Source of the DNA: Pegea sp. RAD2-039
Lineage: Eukaryota > Chordata > Thaliacea > Salpida > Salpidae
Assembly (NCBI GenBank): GCA_034620365.1
Contig: JAQGEQ010000299.1
Location: forward strand, 868,001 to 932,000
Direction of reading: 5' to 3'
DNA: 64,000 nucleotides
The notes below the pieces were generated by a model. That model had not been told where the DNA came from, made no database searches, and saw only the letters and a program-made list of their open reading frames with translations. A program made the position numbers and the translations under genes. Below, piece after piece: positions 1-11,537 of this stretch. Each line of letters begins with the position of its first letter. Positions within the stretch are counted from its first letter, which is position 1.

Positions 1-2769
1 AATTAATATTAAATTATTAAGAAAATTTTGTTTGTGTAATTTCTAGAATTTAGAAACTTTTCTTGAAGTAAACAGTCAACAGTAGTTTTTACGTTTGATA
101 AAGATACAAAAGTTGTATACCTTAGCTAAAGCATAAGATGACGAGTCGAGTTTATATAGTAAAAATTTCTTTGCTCAATATCGATTAATCACTACAAGCA
201 GAAAAGTTCAAGTTAAAAACATGTTTAGTCCTTAACAGATATGCTTGAAAGAAATATGATTGGGGTTTGTAGTATTTTAACGTAAAATACTGGAGTGAGT
301 ATGATGAATATTATTAAAACTTTGGATTACCAAAGATTATATTTGGCACAATACGAGCCTTGGTTTGATAAATATTTAAAGAGTATTTTCAACTTAAACT
401 CTATTAAAATTTGAAAAGATTTTTTCACAGCAAATAATTTCAAGTAAAATAGGAAAAAATAGCTTTCAAGCTTATTAGACAATAAACGGTCACTCACATA
501 AAAATTGAAACACTATCTGAAAATATCTGAGTTGTCTATGCTTGAATTTTGTAGCTTGTGAAATCTCAAGTTTGTTCATTATTTTAGAAGAATTCACGTC
601 GCCAGTAAAGTTATCATTAAAATTGCTTTAATTGTAGCGTTTTAAAATATAAACTTTACCAAAAATATCAATTTTATTACTCTTTATTATCCATAATTGA
701 ACGTATATTAAGCCATTAAACGAAATATTTGACTTATGGCTACTAGGGAAGGTGCTTTGTTGTGGATACCTCAAGAAAACAAATGTAAAGCACTTTCAAC
801 CACTTGGCGTAAAAATTTCTTGTAAGATAAGTTTTTTTTTTCTTGAGAAGTTTTCACATACCAAAGTGCCAAACCAACCCCAATTAATTATTAATTATCT
901 AATTACTGTACTGATAGATATACTAGGATCGTTAGTTTTTAAATCAAAACTCTTACGACTTTGCAAGATGACAAGAAGTTGAGGTTCTGAAAAATTAGTG
1001 GTTTATGAAGTAGTAATCAAAGGATATGTCTTTTAAACAGAGTAACTTTTAAAGTTAATAAATAAAGAGCAAAAATATTCTTGAGAAAAAATTATCATAA
1101 AGACCTGTTAAGTTAGTTAGATATAAAAACTCATTTACAAAACTGGTGAGTATACAGATACGCTGTCATTTATAACAAAATCTATAACAAAGACAGATAT
1201 GAAGAGCTTTTGTTTGAGCTTGTTTTGAAAGCTTATCGAAAACATGTTTATAAGATTTATATAAAATTGTTTGTTTCAAATAATATATTGAATTAGTTAT
1301 GAACTAACTAATGAAGTGTTATAAAAAGTTCCATGATAAATTAGTTGCTGATATTCTTTCAGATTTATTCCCTTTTATATTTAGCTTTTTATCTGGTTAG
1401 CTAACATTTCAAAATGTTAAAATAGAATATGACGTTTGGAAAACATGAATTAATTATTACCATTTTGTTTTTCAAAGACTATTTTTAGAGTACTTTACAT
1501 TTATTCTTATAACTACCTATTGATTTACTGTAAAATGTAGCTATTAGGGCATAAAGGAAAGCTGTAATTAATCAAGTAGCTGAAAAATTTAAAATTGGTT
1601 GAGCTGATTATCTTGAGTTCACTCTCCTAAAAACTAAATTTTATACTTTTTTATAATTAGTATTTAATTATTATTTAAATATTTGACAAATAATTTATAG
1701 AAATCAATATAATTTTTAATCAGATTTAGTTTTCCATTAAGCTTTAGAAGGTTCAAAATAATTAATAGATTAAAATTATAAATAATCTATTGTCAATATA
1801 GATCCAAATGATTATGTATTCTGTAATCCAAGATTTTTTTAACAATAGCTTTCTTTAACTCTTATCAAGTTTCCCTATTTCTGTAGAACGCATATTTCAA
1901 TTTTTAATTTCAATTAAAATAAAGTTGAAGCTTTCTTTAAACAGCTTTTAATTGGCTACCAAATAAGAATAAGAGGTACATGTAAATATCTTTTCACTTT
2001 TTTTATGTTTCTATATAAAGTTAAAATATACGATTTCTATCTATAAATTCTATCAAATTTTCTAAATCTTTTTTTCAGTTCATTTGCTCTTAAAATTTAG
2101 TCCAAATCTATTAAAGGGGATGTTGGTTGCAAAAAAGATCCAAAAAAAACTTTTTCAAAGTGAAAGATGATGATCAGAGAAATTTTGAAAATATGCAACT
2201 TTTCAAACAGACAGAAGCATTATTTGCTGGTTTTATAAATGACTTTGCTAAATGTCAATGTGCATCCAGCTATTAACCATAAGAGAACTTAACATAAACT
2301 TAGGGTATGGTGGTGGAGGGTACTTAGAAGAAATATACTAGCAACAAGCAGTAAAGCACCTGGTTTTTCATGAGTACGAACGTTTCTCTATCAAAGAAAA
2401 CATATTTATCATGGAAAACTGCTTAGATAATTAAACTAATAATTATGATATTTCTCTAGTCAAGAATATTTGCAATTAATAAGTTTCAGTAAAACTATTA
2501 ATGAGAAATTGACTGACTTATTTCTTTTGAACATGTTCCTATCTTGAAGCTTGAAAATTTCAACTTGAAAAGAACTCCTAGATTAGTTTATAAAAAGTTG
2601 ATTAAAAGAACAAATGTGAAAAATATTTGATTTATTGGTTTGCATTTTTAATCAGAAACTTATTATTTACATGACTGCATTTTACGTATAAGTAGTTTGG
2701 CAACATTGCTTCACTAAATTTGTATAGCAATCTTAAAAAACACGAAATATTTGTTATATAGAAGACAAT
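1..2769. other. AT-rich non-coding stretch
   Basis: I see no convincing exon here on either strand. The open frames are short and low in complexity, and none is bounded by a good splice site or carries a recognisable domain. No repeat family from elsewhere in the window is evident. Confidence 0.5.
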
Positions 2770-3923
2770 TCATTTTAATGTTTGACTCCAATTAATCGGA
2801 TTATGTTTTAACATTTCTCTTTCATGTTTGTTCTCAATAAATCTTCGCTCTTTTCTTTCACGCCATTCAAGCTCCATTTTCTGTTGATATTTATGACAAG
2901 TATAAAGTAATTTCAAAATTATCTTTGTTTAGTTTAGTTCAGTACTTTACTTATCTTATAGTTGTGAAAAAATGAGTTTTACGAGGTAATGAGTAATTTT
3001 TTATTATTGAACACAAAAGCTAAAAGATTACTGCTTTAAAATAATTATGAAATTAATTTGCGGCTCTTTATGACTAGCGATAATAAAATTTACGAATTTA
3101 ACAGGCAAAGAAAAACGACTTTTTAATTATCAACCTTATAAGTAAACTTCCTATAATATAAATCAAGTTTATTTGAATGATCAATTAAATGCTTTAGTAA
3201 GAAAACTAAAAGATTTTCATTCAAACAAAAGATAATTTTGTTTGCTTCTAAGTTAAAAAGAATGAAAATATGATATTGTATGAAATTTTTATATATTTAT
3301 AAAAACCTTATTAACATTATAATCTTACTTATATATGTCCTAAATGACATTATAATGTTAGGTTTTCGAATAGAAAAGCAAAATTATTACTTTTTGCTTG
3401 GATACTTATTGTTATAATTTTTCCAATAAAATATTATTTAACTAGTTAACTATTTAAAGAAAATACTTTTAGTATTAGTAGTTTATAAACAATGAAAATT
3501 AATTTACTAAATAAGACTAAAAACTATTTCTAGATTTCTAGCTTTGTACCTCTTTATTAGCTCTGGTGAATCCCAGCAGAAAGTTTAACTTTTCTTTTCT
3601 TCTTTGCAAATCAGTTAAACTGTCTTCACGATCTTTTTCAAAAATAGAGATGCTATACATTAATGAGTCATTAAATTGTTTCTTCTTTTTGTTCACTTGG
3701 TCATTTATTTGAGTTTTCAAAATGGATCTTATTCCTGATCTGATAAAAAAATGAAGTTTATAAGTTATATACAAACTGAAAATAGATTCATAAGATTATT
3801 TATTTTTTTGTTTAATCATTTCAATTACTTCAACAATTTTTTGTTAGTTTCTATCAATACGTTTAAAGTTTAATTCATAGAACATCTCCACATAATCAAT
3901 TTCATATTCAAACCATTTCAGTG
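2770..3923 (-). CDS. 3' part of a charged, probably coiled-coil protein gene (hypothetical)
   Basis: I do not recognise this protein. Two exons join well: exon 3739-3550 (acceptor TTTTATCAG, phase 2 in, donor GAG|GTACAA, phase 0 out) and terminal exon 2880-2770 (acceptor CAACAG, stop TGA). They give about 100 residues, very rich in Lys, Glu and Arg, with heptad-like spacing (for example LQRRKEKLNFLLGF, then WRERKERRF) and an end containing NPINWSQTLK. A candidate upstream exon (3923-3847, starting after TTTCAAG, containing WFEYEIDYVEMFY) lies in an open frame that runs into an in-frame TAA, so either the exon ends earlier or the gene is decayed there. No start exon was found. The composition would suit a ciliary or cytoskeletal coiled-coil protein, but that is a guess. 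The joint of the last two exons is moderately secure; the rest is weak. Confidence 0.45.
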
Positions 3924-6900
3924 CTTGAAAGATTTGTCAAATGACAAAGTAAATCATAAATTTATGTAAACTTAAAGGAACAACTTTAAACATTCAAACA
4001 AAATAATTCAATCGATTAGTTTAGTTTAAGAGGAAAAACTGAAAAAACAAATTTGTTCTTCAAGAAGTATTACTTTGGTAAATAGAATTGTTGTTTGTAC
4101 TTCACAGTAAATACAAACTTCTACTGAAAATCCTAACAATCAAGTTGACGTGACAGTAGTAAAAGTGTACACAAAGAACTATATTTTTATATGTTTAGTT
4201 GAGACAGGCTTCACATTTCACTTTACTTGATTGAGAATAATAACATTTTAAAGTATTCCTATCACTACTCAACTTAAAAAAATCATATTTATCTGCAAAA
4301 AGGCAAAAACAAATTGCGTGATCCTTTATCTGACCTATAACCCTCCTGTACATCAATACATCCATACATTGGCTTCTTCCATTCGCTGTGTTCGCGTTTG
4401 GATTGATTTCTTTGCATATCTAGACTTCTGTTATATAAATGCAAATGAGCAGTTCCTGTTTCCAGGGCAACTGTCCGTCTTGGAACAGAAGGAGGATGTA
4501 ATACGTTTATTCTGCAAAAAATATTTAGTATGAAGCATTTTGTTTCATCACAAGAACTTTTGTAGCTCTGAATCTAAAGATGCTAGCACAAGAGCAAATG
4601 GAAAGTATCTAATCACCTGTTTAATGGATTAAGATTAGCAAAGTCAGGGGACACAAGAGTTGGTCTAGGAACAATGATTGATGGAAACCGAGATCTTGAC
4701 ATCATACTTGAGCTTCGTCCTTTTCGAGAGTATTTTGATCTTGATCTAAGCGCTGGCGGCATGGCCCTTGTCGTCATGACTACAACCTTGTTATTTTAAT
4801 CTTTATGTTTAAATTTTTTATGAAATATTCATTTCTGATACAGAATAAAAAATGTTGTTTTTAGTTTTGTTTGCTTTAAAGTTTAAAAAAATAAACAAAA
4901 ATATTTAAAATAATTCTTGATATGCCTATCTGATAGCGCAAAGAACATTGAGTTATTAAACTAGCACTGGTTCTAGTTTAGCATTTTGAAATGTGATAAT
5001 AATTTTGCCCAACAACATCAAGCCGACAAAACTTGTTTTAAAGACATCTTGAGTTTAGAGATCATCATGAGAAGGTCTCAACAAAATTCTTTGCTCATAG
5101 TATTTCAACTATATCAAAATGATACATGGTATACTTTTAATCTATGCCTATCTAGTGTAATTATGAAATCAAATATTTGTAAAGTTTCTTATCTAAAAAT
5201 TATGGAAAAATTATTTATCGAGAAAGCAGATATTTAAAGTTTTTACAAAAACTTTAACTTTTAAAATATCGAAATTTGAAATGTGCTTTTCGAAATATTA
5301 CAATGATATTTTGAAAGCTTGTTCAATCAACTACTTAATCAACTGAAGGTCAAAATCACAAAATAATAATCCAGAAATTAGTTAGAAATTGAAACTATTA
5401 TTTTTCCCCACAAACATTATATTGAAACTCATCATCAATTATACTAGCTATTGTTGCAAATAACAGACAAAAAGGTTTAAACTGGCTACAAGGGCACTTA
5501 ATAAGATATAAAAAGTAATAAACATGAAGTTACAGTCGAGTAGAACGTGTTGAAACATTGGCCTGGCTTGTTGGAATAACACGGTTGGTGGAAATAAAAG
5601 TTTTGAGTACAATGAAGCTGTACAAATAGCATAATCCTCTACTTAAGTCACTTTCAAAGACTTTCATATTTTGATAGATGTTAATCTAATCTTATTGAGA
5701 TTTCTACTTCAATTCTTTTCAAGATTGAAAAACTAAATTCAGATTTATAAAAGTTTTTTCGGAACAGCAAATGATAAAACTACACGAAGGACTTTGATAA
5801 CAACTTGTTATTAAAGGAAATTGATTGTAAAATGCTAAAAAACTTAAATGATTCAGCAAACGTTGTATCAATATTTACACTTTTTAATTGATTTATATCA
5901 AAGCTTTCTAAACTTTGATTTCAAACCTTAATTTTTTAACCATTCTGTGCTTAGTGCTTTAATTAAAAAGTTTTTTTGATAAAAAAGGATGGTAGATAAA
6001 AAAGTAAAAATATATAGTTAGTACAAAATAAACACATGACACATATGATTCTTTGTCGATAATCTTTTAAATCCTGGGACAAATACTACAACTCCTTTTT
6101 ATGGGTTTGTCAGCTAATAGTGATAGAGTTAAAACAACAAAAAGAAGATTAAGTACAGAAGACTGTTACGAAAAGGTTTCTCGACAAAGCTATGACGTAA
6201 TGATAAGAATACTTAAATCTTGAAATGATTGAAGCTGGCTAATAATATTTTACAAACTTAGCTATAAATCGTCAAGTACAAAACTACTTTTGAGGCTTTT
6301 TTTAGTAATTTAAGATAAGAACTTAATTGATCTGTTGCCAAATTTTAAAAATTGATTTTATGAATTTAATGACAAAAAAGACAAATATGAAATTTGATAA
6401 AGTTTCATTTGAAAACTTGTTGATGTATTTTGTTGACTTTGTGACAATTTTAATGTTGACAGAAAGAAAAAAAAAGTTTAACAAACACTGAATCATATTC
6501 ATATTTCAATACACAAATATGAAAATTGTTTTTACAACTCGCTGCTTTTATTTTCTTTTTAAATTTAACCTAATGTCAAAAATAGTAAAAAGTGAATATA
6601 TCTGCAACAACAAACTAAAACCTTAGCCACAGAAGTTTTAGAGCTGTCTATAAAAAAACTAAACAACTTGACAATCTTCTGAAACTTACAATAAGTATTT
6701 TCCAGTATAGCTACGTTTTTGTCAAAGTATAGAAGTATATCTACTTGTGTAAACACTTACAAACCACTTTTTGTTTGTCACAAAGCAGATAATTTGATAT
6801 AAGAAAGAAAGAAAATGAAAAACGAGAGATGATAGCTATAGAAATACAAATTCCTTCTGTGCTACTTATGTTGCAAACGCAACTTCTTTTAAACTTCTTA

Positions 6901-8160
6901 TTTTTTGCGCGTTAAGTTGGAAGCATATTTCGTTTTTACCTCTTATAACTGTCAGGTTCTTCATATTTTGATTTCCACCAACAAATTTGAGTGGTTTTGA
7001 AACTCTATAAAAACTTCATTCAAAGTTGAAATACAACCTTTTAAAATAATCTGATCCAAGACTTTAATGGTGTCTTCTGGTAAAATTGATATCAAATTAA
7101 ATCTTTTTCTGAGTTCAGTAATAATAATAAGTAATAAATCGTAATAAAAGTTTCTTTCTGTCAAATGTAAGCTTCAAAAACTTACTGAGAAGACATTTAG
7201 ATATAAAGTGACTTTTAAGAAATAATAATTTTGTTGCAAATCTTACAGATAGTAGAAAAACAGATTGACATTTTTTTTGGAATTTCATAAGCCAAGGTGC
7301 TTGTTTTATGTGATTATCGTAACATTCTATTTGCATTTTACGTGAACTAAAAATTTAATTAAACTAAAAAACAAATTCTAGCCAAAAAAATCGAAGTAAA
7401 AAAATCCATAAATATATATTTTTAATTTTTTTTAAATGTTGTTTTGTTTTTGTAGATAAACAATTGTTTGATTGAATTAAAAGAATCAGTTTTTAAATCA
7501 ATTTTAATTTGATCTTAAATTTAGTTGTTTTAGAATAAATATTTGTTTGGTTCATTCATTATCTCGTTCTTAAAACAAAAGACATTTTCATCAACATCAC
7601 CTATTCAGTGTATACAAATAAGAATATGCTAATTAGTTTAGACGCAAAGAAACCAAATTTTGTTTATCTTGATTATCAATCTTTATTTACAAAGTGAATT
7701 AGTTAAGAACATCAATAGTATAGATATAGAACACTAAAATTTGAAAACATGAAATTCAAAAATTAAGTCTTTTTTAAATATTATTGCGAAAAATAAGTTT
7801 CATGAATGATTTGAAAATCAGACTAAAAATCAAAGAAACAAGAATTGATTTATATTGGAAATGATAGAATTATTTTATAATAGTGGTTGCATTTGACGTG
7901 GTTAGAGTTATCACAAAAATTACTTCACTTAATATATAAAATATTTACATATCAAATAGAAAATTTATTTTGCTGAAAGTAAATATTAGAAGAAAGTTTT
8001 CTTATAGAAATCAAAACGAGATAACAGACTTGATATAGAGAGAGATTACCTTTCATGCTTTCATATATTCACATTGATACAACATATATACGCAAACTAG
8101 TTTTTTTTAATATTAATGAAACAGGAAACTTCACATCGAAACGTAAACCAAAATACAATT
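3924..8160. other. Gene-poor stretch with a GC-richer patch at 4318-4800
   Basis: Mostly AT-rich sequence without supported exons. The patch 4318-4800 is clearly richer in GC and has two frame-interrupted open segments: plus strand 4318-4533, and about 4618-4800 reading through GDTRVGLGTMIDGNRDLDI in one frame. It looks like decayed coding DNA, perhaps of a transposon, but I cannot name the family. A minus-strand open frame at 6961-7164 (ITELRKRFN) vaguely recalls a hAT-type transposase tail; this is not secure. Confidence 0.3.
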
Positions 8161-8983
8161 CTAATTTGATTCAAACTCGTTATTAAACATTCTTTTAAGT
8201 AAGTACATTGGTGCTCTTGAAGAAGATCTTCTCTTGTAACCTTCTAATTTCGGCATTAGCATCTTTCTGATCATAATGATGAGAAGTCTACTCAACTTCT
8301 CATCAGAATCTGCTTGTTTCCATTCATGATCATCAAAAGACATCTCTAGTGGATAGTCAGGATTTACATCATCACTATAACCAGCAGAAATACCTATTGG
8401 TAATTTGTCTGAAACTAAAATTGTTAGATCAGAAGAACTTTAGAAGTAAACAAACTTTATTAATTTTTCATCTATTATCATTTTTTAGATAGATATCAGC
8501 AAATACATTTCTTAATGTTAAGCTTTCTACAAGTTTTCTTTACCAGGGTTGTAATCATTTTTTAAAAATAAAGCAGCTTTACAGCTTTATCACAGCTTTT
8601 ATTTTGAGCTTGATTTGAAAAATAGGCGGAAACCCGTTATAGAGGCACTAACTGCAACCAAAAGTATTAAATTGCATCGATACGTGAATCAGTAATCAAA
8701 ATATGATCGCGACTTTTTTCAGCAACATTCTAAAAGATTTCTGGTAAAACAAATCTCGACTAATATTTTTTTCTTTAGAAGTGTAACTGATTAGATTAAT
8801 TTAATTAATACCATATTAGGTTCATATTAACTTGTAGTAAAAGCAATCATGAAGAATACTTTAGTTGACTTACATTCTTGTATAATAATAAAAATTTTAC
8901 AAACCTTCATAGAGTTCATTTAGGCTTTTCTGGCCATGAATAGTAACAGAGAATATAAGCACAATTAGTATTTGTCCAATCAT
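8161..8983 (-). CDS. Small secreted precursor, candidate prohormone/neuropeptide
   Basis: Two exons are inferred: 8983-8905 (ATG to donor GAAG|GTTTGT, phase 1) and 8408-8161 (acceptor TTTCAG, stop TAG), giving 108 residues. The first exon is a textbook signal peptide: MIGQILIVLIFSVTIHG, then QKSLNELYE. The second exon is acidic at first (DDVNPDYPLE) and then basic near the C-terminus, with dibasic sites flanking a short segment: YKRR-SSSRAPMYLL-KR-MFNNEF. Signal peptide, small size, no cysteines and paired basic cleavage sites are the usual marks of peptide hormone precursors. There is no Gly before KR, so C-terminal amidation would not be expected. No family is recognised. Frame and phase agree across the 496-nt intron. 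It could instead be a small secreted protein with incidental KR pairs. Confidence 0.6.
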
Positions 8984-10358
8984 CTTAGCTTTAAAAAATC
9001 TTATCAGTTTTTATCGCTGCAAAAAACTATTGTATTTGTTAATAATATGCTGAGTTAATTATGATTGTTTGACAGATATGTAAACAAAACTTTGAAATTT
9101 TTGCTAGCGTAACCTTATGATAACTTATCAAGAGTGTTTTAAAAGACAAATATAATTAAAAAGAATAATAAACATTTATTTAAATTCAACTCTTTTTTGT
9201 CTAAACTTTTAAATAGAACTTTTTAATATGAGCAACAAAATTTGTTCACTAAGAATTTTTCACTAGAAACTTAAATTTCCAAGTTGCATGAATGACTAGC
9301 AGTAAATAAATAATAAATATTTAATAAATAGAAGATGATTTTTGTGAAACGACTTAATCACTGTCATCTATGTTAGAAGTTTCACTACGATTACTCTAAT
9401 GAAACAATTAACTTTTTCAATACATTTAAATTGTATTATAACTAGGCTAAAATCGTATGAGCCAAAAATAAAAAATAAATCTTCTCAAAGTACATCCTGC
9501 TAAACTCATTTTATAATGTAATGCAGTGTACGTCTTGTCATTCAAGAACTTTTATAATCTTAGCTAGTAACGTTCTTTGAAGCTAAAAGTAAAAAAATCG
9601 TTTTGATTTTCATTTTATACTTTTTCTTTGTCGTTTTGATGATTAAAATAAAACTTATTTTCTTAGAACAAAACAGATCTAATGACGCTATGCACCTTCA
9701 ACTTTTTTCAGTAATTAGCATAAAACCAAATACTCAATCTTAAACTTGTTTACTTTAACATCCTTGTTTTGATCTTAGCTTTCTTTAAAACAATTTTCAA
9801 CATTTTTTTAAGCTAAGCTCATTTAAAATCTGGTATTTAACAAAATAACAAACCTAGTATATCTAGTTAGTAAAATATATATAAGTTTTATTAAATAAGC
9901 TTATTAATAATTAAAAAGAATAGTGTATATGAAGTGACCTGACTTTTTGAAAGGTATGATATTTTAATTATTATAATTTAATTGATTTTGAAGTATACTG
10001 AAATATTTTTTTGCACTTATAAAAACGTCAAAGCATGAAAGAAATAATTTCAATTCATGTAAATTAGTCATTTATATATTTTTTTGATGTTTTGCTAACA
10101 GTAAAAGTTTAAATGTATATATTAGTTTGAATAAAGGAACTATTTTAGAACTGTAGAAATCTATAAATTTCACTTTTTTAATTTACTTATTAAAATTTAC
10201 AAGAAGTTGGCACACAGTTTCATTATCCAATTTTAACTATGCTATACAATTTTTCTCATTTATAAAAGTAATAGTCACAAAATAATCTTGTTGAAAGCTA
10301 TATTAAACGAGAGAGAAAAATTCGGCTGTCATTAATAGTTTTTAATATTTTCATTTTC

Positions 10359-11113
10359 ATGCAACCATGTCTGTTAGAAGATAGCTACAAGCAAAGTTCA
10401 AAGAGGGTTTCAAATTTTTATATGATATTTCTAAAACGAATTGATGATAGGAGTAGAAAGAAAATTATTTTTGACAATTGTGAAAATTATCATAAACAAT
10501 AAACTCAAATTTTATTTGTTAATTTTTGAACTTGACTAAATTAACTAAATTTGATTTAAATGCTAATTGTAAAGTTATATTAAAAACTTTTAATTCTTAG
10601 TTTTCACAACATTTCACAAAAATTTTGAAAATTACTGTTTAACGAGCAATTAAATTTCATTTTACAATGATGCAATTTTTACGCCTAGATTAAGACTGTT
10701 GTTAAAACGTTAAATTTAATAATTATTCATATTTACTCATAATATTAATTAAAAAGAAAAGTTATTAAGCTTATTACATTAATAATAAGAGTCTATCTAC
10801 TATCTAATTTTAAAAATTGCTTTAAAAGAATTATTATTATACTTAAATAATAAAATCTTCTTAAAATTAAGATCTATAATTACTTAAGTGTTAAAGCTTA
10901 TAAAAGCTGTTTTACCAACTTTCAGATGTATTCATCATAGATAGAACAGCTCCAGAAAGATTTGAACTAAACCTTATAGTTGATTCGAACAAAAATAGAG
11001 CTTTTACGACTGTGAGCTGCTTACCACATTTAAAATCTTATGAAAAAGATGAACATGAAAGAAAACATCAACTTAAGAAGCTTCTTGATTTTTGCAAAGA
11101 AAAAAGAGAATAA
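10359..11113 (+). CDS. Tentative two-exon small gene of unknown function
   Basis: The terminal exon 10926-11113 (acceptor CTTTCAG, phase 1, stop TAA) is open for 61 codons and reads like real protein: VFIIDRTAPERFELN, then a single Cys (TTVSCLPH), and a highly charged end (EKDEHERKHQLKKLL). An upstream open segment starting at ATG 10359 can donate in the matching phase at 10479 (GACAATT|GTGAAA), contributing MQPCLLEDSYKQSSKRV and following residues. The second exon is the more convincing; the first is only phase-compatible. No domain is recognised, and no signal peptide is visible in this model. The CRE-like palindromes begin about 130 bp after the stop. Confidence 0.35.
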
Positions 11114-11239
11114 TAAAACAGAAATCAACACAAGAATTTTTTTTTTCTATTTTCAACTTGATGTTGAAAAATTTTGTGGGCTTCACTAACTTACAGATCA
11201 CAAAAGAAATGATGACATTTAAGGCGGATGAAATTCTGA

Positions 11240-11537
11240 TGACGTCATCTTTTCGTTTTAAGCGTCAAAAGTTTGAATATGTTGCCAATACTCATAGCTT
11301 CGTCAGTTTATACAAGTCGCTCTATCGATTTCCTCCCTATCTATTTCACAACCTTTGTATATCAACATGTTTATTATTGATATATATTGAATATCAACTA
11401 ATTATTGCATTACGAATGAGTTTCTCCTTAAATATATATTTTTTAAAAATGTTTGATTTATTTGATGAACGCTGACACTAACACCCATCAAGCCAAACTA
11501 CTGACGTCATTGAGTACTCGATGATATGATGACGTCA
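11240..11537. promoter_or_regulatory. Three perfect CRE-like palindromes (TGACGTCA)
   Basis: TGACGTCA occurs at 11240-11247, 11502-11509 and 11530-11537. This is the consensus site for CREB/ATF bZIP factors. Three exact copies of a 50 percent GC octamer within 300 bp stand out in such AT-rich sequence. They lie just downstream of the tentative 10.36-11.11 kb gene and about 2.8 kb upstream of the secreted lectin gene, so they could be an enhancer, part of an unrecognised promoter, or the remains of a repeat. Confidence 0.4.

Noticed and set aside
6961..7336. hAT transposase fragment on the minus strand
   Set aside because: Similarity is limited to a short ITELRKRFN-type pattern in broken frames; too weak to list as a feature.
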